A DNA stretch of 64,000 nt from Hofstenia miamia (GCA_004352715.1 SCFE01000077.1:157837-221836); one strand, 5' to 3'; shown: positions 13,751-26,233, counted from the first letter of the stretch. Notes: generated from the letters alone by a model not told the origin. A program made the numbers and translations.

Positions 13751-13845
13751 CACACTGGCGTTAAATTATGTTAATTGATAAGTTCAGCTAATCGGGCCAC
13801 ACACTCCCGTTTAAGTACGTTAACTTAAGCCTTAACGGCGGTGTG
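13751..13845. repeat. short imperfect inverted repeat, MITE-like
   Basis: The ends CACACTGGCGTTAA (13751-13764) and TTAACGGCGGTGTG (13832-13845) are inverted copies of each other at 12 of 14 positions. The interior is itself repeated: both halves begin CACACACT followed by a CG-containing TTAA block, and both contain TTAA-rich arms. The block is much richer in CG than its surroundings. Size and structure suggest a fold-back MITE or its remnant. No target-site duplication could be fixed. Confidence 0.5.
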
Positions 13846-16800
13846 CAACGGGCCTTAGACTCAATGGAGTTATGAACGTATTGATTATAATAAAGTTTTC
13901 GGCACAAAGCTTTCAAGAGAAATTTGCCACTATCGAAGATTACAAATGGAAGTATTTCATGAATTGAAAGTACTTTAGTTATATATTTGTTGCATGTGAT
14001 TTTTTTGCAACATCAGCCTGTTTATTTTTGCAATATCTTATAAAGAGAATTTCCTTTCAGCAGAAATATTAAATGTTTTCTTATTAAATCAGAATTTAAA
14101 ATTAAAACAGTAATGAATTTCATAAAAATCTCCATGAATATCGTTCAATCTCAAATGCAATCGACTTTTTAGTATATTTACAAATGACCTTTTGAAATTT
14201 AAAATTTTCAAGTCATTATTAGGATTTTAAAATTCACGAAAATTGTTCCTATGCATGTAGTACTTTAACTGAATGAGAAAATTATTCTCATGAGTCAAGA
14301 TTTTCTAATAGAGTTTTGCCATAATCTATAAAATGACAGCTGTCGTCATAATATAATGCCTTAGGGTATGCTTGACTTTTAATTAAAAACCTTTCCTAAA
14401 ATTACGTTTATGGGTTACAGTGTAAAGTCTAAAATAGCATGTTGCTAAATTATTTTCAAAAATAAGGTTTTTTAACCAGGGTAAGTAAAGACAGATCAAT
14501 TTGAATTTCAAAATATTAGGAGAAGCATGAATATTCAATAATTTCTAAAGTTTTAATTTTTCATTAATGATGTTGAAGTGATTTATTCCAAATGTGTTTC
14601 AGTTGCGACTAACTTTGTTTGGAGTCTTACATAATATAACTTGTTAAAAAGAAATAAAATAGAGGAATATTTTGCAAATCTAGTGCCGCATGAAAAACTT
14701 TAAACCCTATGTTTTGATGATTTAATAATTTAAAAACAACTTGTTTTTAGAAACAAGGAAATACATATTATAATATTAATAATAGGCCTAGAGTATAGGT
14801 TTCTTATAATTTACTATTTAAATTTTAAACATAATATACATAGTGTTTATCAAATTCTTGATTAAATCGATTCAATTCTGTCGTATATATTGAAACACAA
14901 TTTTGTCTGTGAAAATTTGATAGCTAACGTTAAGATTATGATGTGAATGACAATGCTACAAGAATTTCTAAATATTTTGCAGCTACAATATCCAAATATT
15001 GAAAAAAAACAGTTAAAATTGCCGTATTTAGTAATGTTGCAAGCAATGATAATGAAAATCCGCAAGATGGCTCCATTTAAAATTTTCAATATCCTATTAC
15101 GAAGCCATCCCTATATTTCATGTATTGCAATAGTTACAAATATCATTAAATTCTCTTTCTCATAATGTCTTACTTTTATTAGCTGTGTCAAATGAATTTT
15201 GTACACAAGAAATTAAATTTCAGAATTGAGTAATTTTTCATAAACTATGTAATATATTGTATAACTTAGCCTTTGAAGTGACGCACATTTGATTATCTAT
15301 AATACTATAGACAATTAATTCCATTAGTAAATGGTTTCTAAATATCGGAGTTTTAATATCACGGAAGAATAATTTCCATACAAAATTTATGATCGTCTTG
15401 AGAAAATGCTCTTCAAACAGTAAATCCCAAGATGGTTTTAATCCTGGTGGTTGTGCCGCCCGTTAATAAACAATAGAATTTAAACTGAGAAACTGCCAGC
15501 AGAATATTTATTATACAGTGCGTTTTTAAATATTTTGAATATTTTTTGCAGGCTTAAATCAATAGGCTACATACCCGGTCAAAATGCAAAGCTCATTCAT
15601 AGTACTGCTAAATTAAATTTTATGTTATACATTCAAAAATTAAGTCCAAAAAGTACACAACACTTCCCAAAGGAAAGAATTAAATCAATTCTCACCTCAT
15701 TAGAAATTTATTCTTTAATTAGTGTAAATTGTGGGGTAGGGTATTTTGTTTACCATACAATTTCCAGTTTCGAGCCAAGTGGTTTTGCATAAATTTTCAA
15801 TTCAATGCTTGAAGTATGAGATATGGTGGCAAACGGGTCCACTCCACCCACGTAAAATGCGTCAAATATTCAAAAATTACTAGGCCAGAGAAATTGATTT
15901 GCAGATTTGAAAACCCAAAAAATGCTATTATAAATTTTGTATTTCAATAATAATAATTCTATGGGAGCATGAATATAATTATTTAATCCAAATGTATACA
16001 CAAGTTATATAAATGTTATAATTATGAAATTTATAGGACTTCTGTTTCCCATACCTACAATCGCTTCGAAAGTGATGCTGATATATTTGATGATGATCTG
16101 TTGAAATCTAACTGTGTACTCTTCATTTCTTTTATGCTCGCCCATATGGATTCTAATATACACCCATATTATTATAAAGAAAAACGGGTATATACTAAAC
16201 AAAACCTATTTTCTTAAAAATCATTTTTTGCTGCTGCGATCCAATTAAAGGGTAGTCTTCAACCAAAAATCAAAAAGTGTTTGAAATGCTGCCCTTGCCA
16301 ACAAATGCATAGATAAAAGAATCCCCAATATCATCTAGTGAATCCATGAATCACATGGAAGTGCTCGACGATGTAAAGTCTGAGGTCAATAGCTGGTGCA
16401 ATTTTTGATCAGTGTTTTCACAATGAATCCTTCCTTCACAATATTGTTTGTGAATCAAAATATTGCAGATGGTCTATATAATCTTCTTTGGAATATCAGT
16501 GGTGTTTTTTGAATGACTGGATAATACATAATAAAAAAGATTTGTATCAAATGTCCCATAGGCTTTCATTTCAATGATCGATTATAAGCAACAGTAGACA
16601 TAATAAATGTATTAAAATAAATATTCTATTTAGGACAATATATTCTTCATAAATAAATATTTTTGAAATATTCTGTTGATTTACATAGGTAACATTTTGA
16701 CATCAATAAAATGTTGACAAAAGTACGACAAAAATATTAAATTTTAATGTATCCTATTTCTAAATTACCATTATTTAACTCATAGCACTTAAAACCTTTT

Positions 16801-19800
16801 CAAAAGTTATTGGTTTCAACTGCCATAGATACTCTGTCTTAGACGATTTCAAATGAATGTCCTGACTTTGATTCAATTAAATTTTGTAACAATGCTATCA
16901 AAACCAGTTTGTTTTAATCAATAACTGGATTATTATTGGACCAACCGTTTTGCAGACATCTTTGCAAATATTATTACACTGTTTCGCAAATTTGATCGTA
17001 TTGTCAATACGTCTAGTTTTACCAAGCGTGCATTAATAAACTTTTCAAAATTCGCATGAGTTTACAGTTCTGTCTGGAAGCGTTCTTTAAGTTATGGGAT
17101 TTATAGGGATTTTATGGAAAGTCATAGACACATTCAGCAAGTGTTTTTAATTAAAATGTACGCTAGGTATTCATATTATAATCCAGGATATTAAGAGAAG
17201 CAATTGGAACTGACTGGAATTCCTATATACGAATCAATATGCTACAATATATTTTTTCAGCAAAAATTAACAAATGGTACATATATTGCAAAATTTTCTA
17301 GCGATTTTCAACTCCGATAAATTTATGAAAAAAGGTTTCCAAAAAGAATTAGAAACTTAGCGTAATTTTGCATGAAAAATAATGTGAAACGAGTGCCTAG
17401 CTCAAAGCATTGTAGATTTTATAAAATAGATTTTTTAAAAATGAATTTGTATAAAAAATGACATCGAATTACTCAATGTCTAAGCATGAAAAGCCTAGCA
17501 AATGGTGCATTCAATAAAATTGTTCAAAAAGCTCGAATATTTCTCAAAACAAAGGAATTTATTAGTGGAAGCACCTTTTCTTCATATTTCCATAAAATAA
17601 GATATAAAATTATGTTTTTTGGTATTAAAAATTTTTTAAGTACTAATTTTTAGTATATTATCAATCGATTGAACTGAGTATAACTATGAAATTTTATTTC
17701 AAATGTATAAGTATTCAATTCATATTATTAATTACAACCTCATTTCTCCCGTGCATCTGTCACCAATTTATGACATATGATTGATAACCATTTATTATGT
17801 AAAATTCTACTGAATGAATGCAATTGATTTGCACACATAGTTTTCTTGTGGAATCCTATTTTACAGTTTCTTATATCTCTAAAAGTTTCTATGTAACCTT
17901 GAATCCTGAAATGTTCATTTTTATCAAATTATTATCTGATTTTGGAAGTATTTTATGCTAGCTGAATCTTTGCAAATTATGCATACATAAATGTAAATGG
18001 CTAGATAAAGATTTTTAGTAAAATTGTTGTGTGATTAAAAAAGAAATATTGTTCACTGCAATGAATGTCTTATGTCCAGTTGCGTTAGAGTTAGAGACAC
18101 AGTGAATTTAGAGAAAAGTAATTAGTTAGCAACAATTGTCATTGATTTTTCATGATAAATGATCGTAAATTTTACAGTTATTTTTGTATGTCTGAGAATT
18201 GAGGTAAGAAAATTTCAAAAGAACTCAAGTGTAAAATTTTCAAATATAAAATGACACTTTTAATGAAAATAAATATGTTATTGAATTTATTCAGTCGCAA
18301 CAAAATCGTCGTAGCAGCTATTCATACTAAATCAAATCTTTTTATTTTCGATGAAATTTCTTTCAAACCGTATACTGTATGACCCCTTAAAATGTAAAAC
18401 ACTTCTTGAAATTCTATAGCTATGCCTTTATATGAATAACACATGATTTTTTTAAGGCGTGTGTAATCTTAATGACTTTTTAAGTAGAAATATTCTTTTA
18501 GTATCTTTAAATATTTTTGCATAAGGGTTTCAACAACATCGTACATTTAATAAAATTGTTAATCTTGGCTTCCTTCTTCTAAGCAACAAATCTGAACTTT
18601 GAATTTGCTCCTCAAAAAAGGATAAGTAGAAATCTATGTGATATCTAAGTAACAACTTAAAAAAATTTAAAACTGCAAATGCTTCCAAATTCAATAGGTT
18701 TAAATTTTAAGAGAACATAAGCGAAAATTTTTAGTTTCTACGTAATTTCAACAAAATTCCTACAACTGACCCACTGGTGGACCACTAGTGACATTTGGGT
18801 TAAATATAAATAGAAAAAAATATAAATGCAGGACAGGACATATAATAACGCTCCTTCGTTGTATTAAGTGTAAAGAAAGTCATGTAGAAAAGCGATTACC
18901 AATCAATGGCATAAGCCAATAAGCAACATAATGATAGCAACCCTTTTTGGCGGAAGATTAAATTTCTTCCACTCTCAATCCGCGAAAAAAAATACGCAGA
19001 CAATTGTCTTGTGTGTGAACAAAGTGCAATAAATGGCTGATTGGTAGAATTTACTTTAACGTAATGTTTTACAAACGTGAAATGGCATTTTACTGCGTTT
19101 TGGCTGGTAAAAACACGGTATCGGAATGCCATTATGAGACAATTATTGTGAAATATAGTAGCACTTTCCATCAATAATGCCATATTAAAATCGTGTCCAT
19201 TTCAATATTGTAAGGCAATTATTGTTTTTCACCCCTGCCGATACATGCAGCATAAAATTTAAACAATGAAGTATTAGTAAAATTTTAGCTTAAATAATGA
19301 GTAATCTCGAAATTCCTATCAACTCCTCCTGTATGCGTGTCGACTCCTCAGTAGGTGATATTTCTGGCTACGGGCCTGTGCCTAGATATCTGAAGCAACT
19401 TAAAAATCTCACTTAAACCTGTTCGACCTGGGCTTTTTGGGCTTCTAAGGCCGGGGAAGGTGAATTTCCTTCTCCCACACTATCTAATTCTGGTTGGATT
19501 ATGATATTAAATGAAACTTTGAAGAAATATCCTGCATATTATTACTACCAATTTGGGATGTCCGAAATTTGATGTTATCATTGTTCACGTCATCAATCTA
19601 ATTAATGTGATGAATTTTTTGACATATACTTAATATTGGTTTTAGAAGTTTGGAAATGTTGAAATTTATTAGAATTTATTCCTAATTTAACAAATATTAT
19701 AGTATTGCTAATTTTAGATACTTTTTTTTAAACTAACAATAATAACAATATGTTTTTGCAAAAATTGGAGGACTATACCCCCAATTGAAAAGCACTACCA

Positions 19801-20894
19801 TGCATAAAATAAGTAGGTTATACTCCCCAATTAAGAGCTAGGAAAACTAATCAAGTTTGATTGGAAAGTTGGTTAAGCTTTTGAGTAGAAATCAAAAGTT
19901 AAATTGGAAGAAAAAATCTTCCCCGTGCGGAATGAGTTTAATATCAACTCACTAAGCCTGTTCCCCATCTGCATATATCTTTACAAATTTCAACTTCAAT
20001 AAGAATGGAGTTTGTTTCTTTGTTTCTATTTTCACTTACCAGATATTGATGTCTACAAGCATTTTCAATATTTTGTTTATGTATGTCAAAGCAGCATTTG
20101 ATCCTCGAAATTTTAAAAACATCACATACTTCACCCATTTGAAGGAAAAAGTTGTCTACCCTGATTCATATATAAGAATATGAGATTCAGATTCTACCTG
20201 AAATATTATCAATAATAAAAATGATTAACTATTGTTTTAATCAAAATAGACATACATAAGTTGGATAGTTTGATTCTTAAAAGTTTATTTAGCTTAATTT
20301 TTTTAATATTAGCATGAAAAGAGAAAAAAAATTATTTGACAAAATGGCCGAAAAATTTACAGCGCATTTCTAAGTTAATCAATTTCGACGAGTAAGACAT
20401 GTTCAAACTTTTCAGATTAAGTTATAACAAGCTTAGAACGGTCCCTAAATTACGATATTAAGATCAATATTTTAGGATTTTTATGTAATTGATATTTCTT
20501 ATATATATATATAGCTTTTACAGAAAAGTTGTACTCATCTTCTACATTATGTCGCCAACCTATCATTGCAAAACGATATCCTGAAACATTTTTAAATAAG
20601 ATACTCAACTGAAACCCTATACACAAGAATACAGATTAAATATAATGAACCTTTTTCAACATAATACATTAATTTGATTATTTTGCTTTATGTATGCGTC
20701 AATTGGCCTAAATCTTGGTCAATATACAATAAAAGCAGAACTTGTGAAGAGCAATGTACTGACAGTGTGGTATATAAATTTAGTAGTGTAATATCAATTG
20801 AAATGGATAATTATATAATATATATATATATATATTTTTTTTTAAATCAATATAAACTCAAAGCATATTGAGTTGATATATCAATTGATTTTCA

Positions 20895-20897
<3 letters not shown>

Positions 20898-20935
<38 letters not shown>

Positions 20936-21098
20936 GTATATATATTATTATNNNNNNNNNNNNNNNNNNNNNNNNNNNNNNNNNNNNNNNNNNNNNNNNN
21001 NNNNNNNNNNNNNNNNNNNNNNNNNNNNNNNNNNNNNNNNNNNNNNNNNNNNNNNNNNNNNNNNNNNNNNNNNNNNNNNNNNNNNNNNNNNNNNNNNN

Positions 21099-21140
<42 letters not shown>
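20898..21140. other. (TA)n tracts flanking a 147-base assembly gap
   Basis: TA runs on both sides of the N bases at 20952-21098 indicate an unresolved microsatellite. It lies just downstream of the stop codon of the minus-strand GT92 gene, so that gene's 3' UTR and polyadenylation site probably fall in or beyond it. Confidence 0.9.
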
Positions 21141-21141
<1 letters not shown>

Positions 21142-21206
21142 TATTATCAACTGCAATCCTACCGTTGTCGATCACATAATGAACAAATTTATATCCATAT
21201 TTAATG

Positions 21207-22619
21207 TTAATACGCAGATTCATTAAAAGATTTAAATTTTCTAAGTGTCTCCTCAATTTTTCTAAGAAGGCCATGCTCATATAGTTCGTGCTTAGCATCT
21301 ATTTTACTTGTTCGGAAATGTGACGAACATTGAAATTCTTCTCGTTTCCCATGATAAATTTCTCGATAATGGTGAACTTCCATGTATCTAGCAGCAATAT
21401 TATGGTTATGGCTTGGAACATGTTTTGTTTCGAGTACACAACTATGTGCAAAAGCTAATATGCAATATTGAGTGTTTATAATGGACTTACCAGGTAAATT
21501 CGTTTTATGGCAGTTTGGGCAATGTTTAGAGTAGACACGACCCTGCTTGTATTTCAGAAAAAAATACGGACTGCTTGAATTTGTTTCATAATATTGAAGC
21601 TCATTTCTTGTTAGGTATTTTTGGCAATTCGCAAAAAATATTTTTTCACCAAATTTCATGTGCGAAGAATTGTAAACAGCTGGTGTCAATTGTTTGTTTG
21701 TTTTCGCGGCCTCTAGGAACTTTTGGAATGACATGTACGTATGTGAAACAATAATTTCGTCAGAATCATAAATTCCTATATATTGATATTTGTACACATT
21801 TCGAAATATGCAATCGTTAAGCACAAACTGTTGTAAAAATCTGATATTTTGTTTGCTAAGCTTCGATCTATCCAATGAGAATATTGGTGCTTCCCTTACC
21901 TCAACAATTCCAATTGATTTATAGTAATCTATTAATTGTAATGACTTCGAATCCAAACCCATTTGTTTCTCTTTCACAATGTACAAATGAAATTTATGGA
22001 TACCAAACATTATATTGTATTCAAACCATTCCAGTAATCTATGAAATGACGTGCTACTTTCATTTTCAAGCCCAAACCAACCTGCTCCACAGAAACCAAT
22101 TAACTTTTTTTCTTTGCTTGGTGTTGGAATTATCACAGATAATTCGTTCTTGCCCACTCCAATAAAAGACAATTTAGTGGGACATTTCTCCCAAGTGTAT
22201 ATCCTGAATCTAAATAAGTGAAAAGTTCGGGAGCCAAGATTGAAGTGGTCAAACACACTCATTATCGAAATTTTTACAGAGTGAATCGTATTTTTTCCAT
22301 TAGAGTGTCTAACTGATACAGTGAAATTAGAACAATCCTTGGGTTTTACTTTTTCAATTAATCCCATTCCAATAATAGACTTCTCGGTGGCACGGTTCTC
22401 GCAATAGACGTTATACAAATATAGATTTTTTGCATTTGCACGAATATTGGTAAAATATTTCAAAGCCAACTGCTTTTCAAGATTTTTAACTTTTTCCGAT
22501 GGTTGACTTACGAATCTCGATTTCTTTTCATTGTTTTTGTGAAAAAAATATAGTGTTAAGAGTGTGATGATGATCAATGTTGAGAACACCACGGTAAGGA
22601 GCTTATTAGATATGTGCAT
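21207..22619 (-). CDS. glycosyltransferase family 92 (DUF23) protein, single exon
   Basis: An intact 470-residue open frame with no stop or frameshift, the only complete host gene in the window. Residues 7-26 are a hydrophobic signal anchor after a short N-terminal tail, followed by a basic stem. This is the type II Golgi membrane layout usual for this family. The catalytic region follows. A WFEYNIMFGIHKFHLYI block (198-214) corresponds to the family's conserved W-EYH...G-x-HFYIY segment. NDCIFRN (268-274) precedes the acidic nucleotide-sugar/metal motif IGIYDSDE (281-288), and the late HHYRE motif (416-420) is also typical. Cysteine-rich stretches (366-394) fit a secretory-pathway fold. Characterised GT92 members are galactosyltransferases acting on N-glycan core fucose, and substrate here is unknown. 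The ATG at 22619 is chosen because it directly precedes the membrane anchor. Lack of introns is unusual beside the exon-split GPCR and could reflect retroposition. There is no neighbour close enough to suggest joint function. Confidence 0.9.
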   Translation of the reverse strand: MHISNKLLTVVFSTLIIITLLTLYFFHKNNEKKSRFVSQPSEKVKNLEKQLALKYFTNIRANAKNLYLYNVYCENRATEKSIIGMGLIEKVKPKDCSNFTVSVRHSNGKNTIHSVKISIMSVFDHFNLGSRTFHLFRFRIYTWEKCPTKLSFIGVGKNELSVIIPTPSKEKKLIGFCGAGWFGLENESSTSFHRLLEWFEYNIMFGIHKFHLYIVKEKQMGLDSKSLQLIDYYKSIGIVEVREAPIFSLDRSKLSKQNIRFLQQFVLNDCIFRNVYKYQYIGIYDSDEIIVSHTYMSFQKFLEAAKTNKQLTPAVYNSSHMKFGEKIFFANCQKYLTRNELQYYETNSSSPYFFLKYKQGRVYSKHCPNCHKTNLPGKSIINTQYCILAFAHSCVLETKHVPSHNHNIAARYMEVHHYREIYHGKREEFQCSSHFRTSKIDAKHELYEHGLLRKIEETLRKFKSFNESAY

Positions 22620-22920
22620 TGCAATTAACTAGTAATTTATCGAAAATATTGGCAAGCTATCTAGTGTAGTCTTACTCTTGTTGAGCTCTACAGAGATAAG
22701 CTTTGAAATTTCTATTGCACTCATTAACTTCTTGAAAGATTCCTCTTGACACAAAATGAAAATTTAATAATAGGGTGCTTGAAACTCAAAATTGTAGTAT
22801 TTTCGCCATACTCCTCTCACTCTCATTCACAGTATAATTTTTGGGTTTTAAATATAATGGGTCATTCCTCTACTTCAAAACCAATATTTTGCAAGATTTA
22901 AGTTGTCTTAAGGTGTGTTC
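22620..22920. other. 5' flank of the GT92 gene
   Basis: AT-rich sequence upstream of the minus-strand GT92 start. No clear TATA box or initiator can be singled out in such composition, and no upstream coding exon was recognised. Confidence 0.35.
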
Positions 22921-23104
22921 CCACTATCGACTTTTATCATCTGTCAAGAAATCGGTGATAAAAGTCAATAGTGTGAACACTCTATCTGCTTTTTTATCGG
23001 CTGATAAAAGTCGATAGTCTGAACGCTCCATCCGATTTTTTGGCAAAACAGCCAAATTACTGTCATCTGATAATTTATCAGCTGATAAAAGTCGATAGTC
23101 TGAA
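22921..23104. repeat. fold-back element with ATCGACTTTTATCA arms
   Basis: The left arm ACTATCGACTTTTATCATCTG (from 22923) is the inverted copy of the right arm ending at about 23100 (CTGATAAAAGTCGATAGT) with one mismatch. Two further copies of the same GATAAAAGTC-ATAGT-TGAAC module lie inside, at about 22956-22976 and 23001-23024. The block is therefore built from alternating direct and inverted copies of one module of roughly 25 bases. This is typical of a MITE or of a nested palindromic repeat. Outer ends and target-site duplication are not clear. Confidence 0.6.
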
Positions 23105-24112
23105 AGTACTAAATCTAGTCGAATATCTATTTGAAACTAATTAAGAGAATTCTGTATTATGTTAAATCAATTTAAATCTTACATTGCATATATACAACTA
23201 TCCTTTCAAATCTCTAATGTTGCTTGTAAATTGTTGAGGAAGTTGGTGATGAAGCTCTTTCAATCATGATTCTAGTAATGGAGATATTTTGATGATGGTA
23301 GTTCACTTGGATTAGGAAATTTTGAACTCTAATATTGGGCATGAAAAATGTCCAATTTGTAACCTGTGACCCGGCCTGGTCTGTCTAACAATGTTCCGTA
23401 CCCCAAACTAATCAAGGAAGCATTACTAGTATAATACGCGCAAAAATGTGTTAGCATAAAAGCATTAATGAAAACATGACAAAATCAATTAAAAATACAA
23501 GTATAATTAAAATCTATTAGTCTTTAAGAATTTTAAAGATTGAAGGGTTTGACTTCTTAAGTTGTTCCTTAATTCTATTAGTGTTTTTCCTCCCTAACAA
23601 TCATGAATGACCCGAGACTCGATTTGTCTAAAAGTTTCGAGCAATTTATTTTTACTTGACTGTCGCACGAGTTGACCCGTAACCACCCTGAATGATATAC
23701 AGAAATCTTAATTTTAGTATTAGGTCACATCCAGAGTATCTTGGCAATGCTGTACAACAAGTATGTCGGCGGTCTAACTCAAATATCAACACTCACCCTG
23801 GTTTGAAAGGAGGCATCATGAAAAGAAAAAGTTGGTTTTATGATGTGTAATCTGGTTTTGCACTTACCACAAATATGATAAGTTACACTGATTGGTGCAT
23901 AAAATGCAGAAATTACTATTTCCCAATAAGGTCACATTGAAACACAAGCTAGCTTATGTCTAAATCAAGTTTATATCATTGCTATAGATATTTGGTTTAT
24001 TGCATGCCATCTTGTAAATTATTTTTTGACAAATTGTTGGCAATTTGCAAAAAAATCGACGCACTATATACAAGAGAACTTATTAATTAATCACTTAACA
24101 TTATATCTCACA

Positions 24113-24500
24113 AATGTAAAGGTTCTCTATTCTTGACATCTTTAGTGTATCTCAATGAGAACAATTTACTACAAACTTCACAGAAGAAAAAAGGAAAATC
24201 AACATTAGTCAAATATAGTTTGTCTTTCTCTTGATAAATTGCAATGGCTTTAAAATTTTTTACACGCTCTTGCCTATTAATTAAGCATTTAAAATAAGAT
24301 TTTAAAAATGTAAAGATTCTCTATTCTTGACATCTTTAATGTATCTCAATGAGAACAATTTACTACAAACTTCACAGAAGAAAAAAGGAAAATCAACAAA
24401 CGATTAGTCACATAAGTTTGTCTTTCACATGATAAATTTGGCTTTAAAATTTTTTACATCGCTCTTGCCTATTATTTAACAAGCATTTTAAAATAAGATT
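24113..24500. repeat. 194-bp tandem duplication within copy A
   Basis: Units start at 24113 and 24307 (AATGTAAAG/AATGTAAAGA). They differ by several substitutions and small indels, so this duplication is older than the split between copies A and B. Copy B has one unit whose start resembles unit 1 and whose body resembles unit 2, as expected from deletion by unequal exchange. Each unit includes the left half of the MITE. Confidence 0.85.
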
Positions 24501-24666
24501 TTTAAAATAAGATTATAAAAATGGAGTATTGAATGAATCAGTAAGAAATATCTGCATAAACAAATTAAGAAGCAGAACTATAAATTTGCTTAGCTTAATA
24601 AAGGCTCGTTTTGGGCTCATTGTGTATCCAATGCAGTGTTAGAAGCTTTGCTCATTGGTAAGTCTG
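24385..24666 (-). mobile_element. CGAGCC-ended MITE, decayed copy
   Basis: Aligns by eye along its length with the 52833-53172 element in the same orientation. Shared blocks include GTCACATAA, CTATTATTTAA-AA-CAT, AAATTTG-TT-GC, GGCTCGTTTTGGGCTC and GTATATCCAAT-type sequence, ending in AAGTCTG. The left end has lost the GC-rich repeats (TCAACAAACGATTAGTCAC in place of the full terminal block). No target-site duplication remains. It is noncoding. Confidence 0.65.
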
Positions 24667-24888
24667 GTAGCAATAATTGTATTAATCTCTGAATCAAATA
24701 CATGTGTGACTATATGCATCAATGGATGAGTAAGTCTGATATTAAAGAAGACAAATTCTCGACATGAAAAGAACGGAGAAGATGCTTTTTTTCTCATGCA
24801 AATATTTACAAAATATTACAGAAAAGTATTACAAGCTTTATATGGAATTCTTAACGTCGATGCCCATATTTTAAAAGTAACGACGTAA

Positions 24889-24893
<5 letters not shown>

Positions 24894-24932
<39 letters not shown>
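24894..24932. repeat. (TA)n microsatellite
   Basis: Uninterrupted TA dinucleotides, about 19 repeats. Copy B of the flanking segment also enters a TA tract at the same point and then breaks into an assembly gap. Confidence 0.95.
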
Positions 24933-24936
<4 letters not shown>

Positions 24937-24962
24937 ACGAAAAATTGGTTGGAACTTTGGAT

Positions 24963-25809
24963 GAAAAGCCACTTCAATCAAAGATTTTTGAAGACGTTAA
25001 TGTAAATAAGTCCTGCATGGTTGGTCGACGCTAAGACAACGATTCATATTTAATCCTAGGCTCATGCTGAGATGAACATGCTCAATTTTAACATTGTGGT
25101 ATACTATGTTTTCGCCAAAAATTATGGATCCCTACCACACATTATTATATATTATTGTAATTTCCGTTATCATAATCCCATTATAAGTTTGTCGGTTTTT
25201 CATAACATCACATGTTGTTTTACAACTGTTATATTTGGCAAGCACAATCCCGATGAGACTCATGAAGCGCTCATGGACATGGAGTCTGTAGGCAAAGGTC
25301 CCAAAGATATTTGTCTCAACCTCTGACTACCAAAGAATTCGTAAGCGCGTATCCTTTCGGCATTTACTAAATAAGGAACAAAATTAAGCTTGATTCAGTT
25401 CCTCATTAAACTTTCCAAAAGTATCGTGCCCCAGTGCATATGTGGGCGCGAGTGAAGGTCGAAATCCAAAGAATATAAGGAAACTTTGGACACCTATAAA
25501 TTCAACAATTAATTCAGTTCCAAAAACATTTAACAAATACCTCTATGAGTCACACCACCTTCCTTAAGGCAGCATATCAAGTATTTATGTCATCTATTTA
25601 GTGCTTAGTGTTCTATGACTTGGTTCCTACATTTTTGTAGTTGATGAGGCATGATCCCTTAAGTAGAAATACTGCTGGTAAATTATATTATATAACACAA
25701 AACATTGAAATATTCAGTTGCATTACGTAGCCAAATTTTCAGCTTGCAGGAAATTGATTGCAGTAAATATACTTTACAATACTTGAAAATATAATATTTT
25801 GTGCTAGGG

Positions 25810-25865
<56 letters not shown>

Positions 25866-26233
25866 TACAAAACAGTGTTAACCTGAGTTAATATTTTGAT
25901 GTTAAACCTCACGGGATATCATAGGTTTCAATCAGATTAGAAGGATACCGGAGAACTCCAAATAATTGTATGAAAATGATAAACTGTGCATTTGGATTTC
26001 CCTTGCTTTAACAACTGAATTTATTGTTTTTGCTAAAGATAATGTGATAATGCAATCGTATAAGAATTACATAGGAGAATGTAAATTTGGTCGTTAGAAC
26101 TTTGTTCGTATTGTGATATTTGTACAATCAAGTATTTGTAATCACATAAGAATAAATATATTATATAAATCCACAATATATAGCCTATATATATATATAC
26201 ATTTATTTATATCTACATATATATATACACATT
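24963..26233. repeat. 1271-bp duplicated segment, copy 1
   Basis: Copy 1 of a head-to-tail duplication whose copies are separated only by the single n at 26234. Copy 2 (26235-27505) has the same length, including an equally long TA run (about 25812-25862 here). I noticed only one substitution (T at 26050 region versus C in copy 2). An 84-codon open stretch on the plus strand (25072-25326) has a less AT-rich end (GKHNPDETHEAL...) but no recognised domain. Equal microsatellite length argues for one locus assembled twice. Confidence 0.9.

Larger units (their letters stand above)
12209..20897. other. long anonymous AT-rich tract with microsatellites
   Basis: It contains a (TA)n run at 12442-12475, TA runs flanking an N gap around 13.1-13.5 kb, a fold-back at 13751-13845 and short TA runs near 20505 and 20815. 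Otherwise I see no gene. Open stretches of 60-95 codons (for example 15535-15792 plus, 18896-19183 minus) show no domain, no codon bias distinct from background and no convincing splice frame. The less AT-rich patch at 19320-19500 has no recognised content. Confidence 0.45.
23761..24893. repeat. 1.1-kb segment recurring at 42155-43095 (copy A)
   Basis: From GTATGTCGGCGG to the TA run, the sequence is nearly identical to 42155-43095. The main difference is an internal 194-bp tandem duplication present only here. Copy B begins exactly at the end of a 1000-N gap, so the true left boundary of the similarity is unknown. It contains a decayed copy of the CGAGCC-ended MITE family. No gene is recognised. 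Confidence 0.9.

Noticed and set aside
19320-19510. Less AT-rich patch with TGGCTACGGGCCTG, considered as a MITE end or exon
   Set aside because: No inverted partner, no target duplication and no usable open frame.
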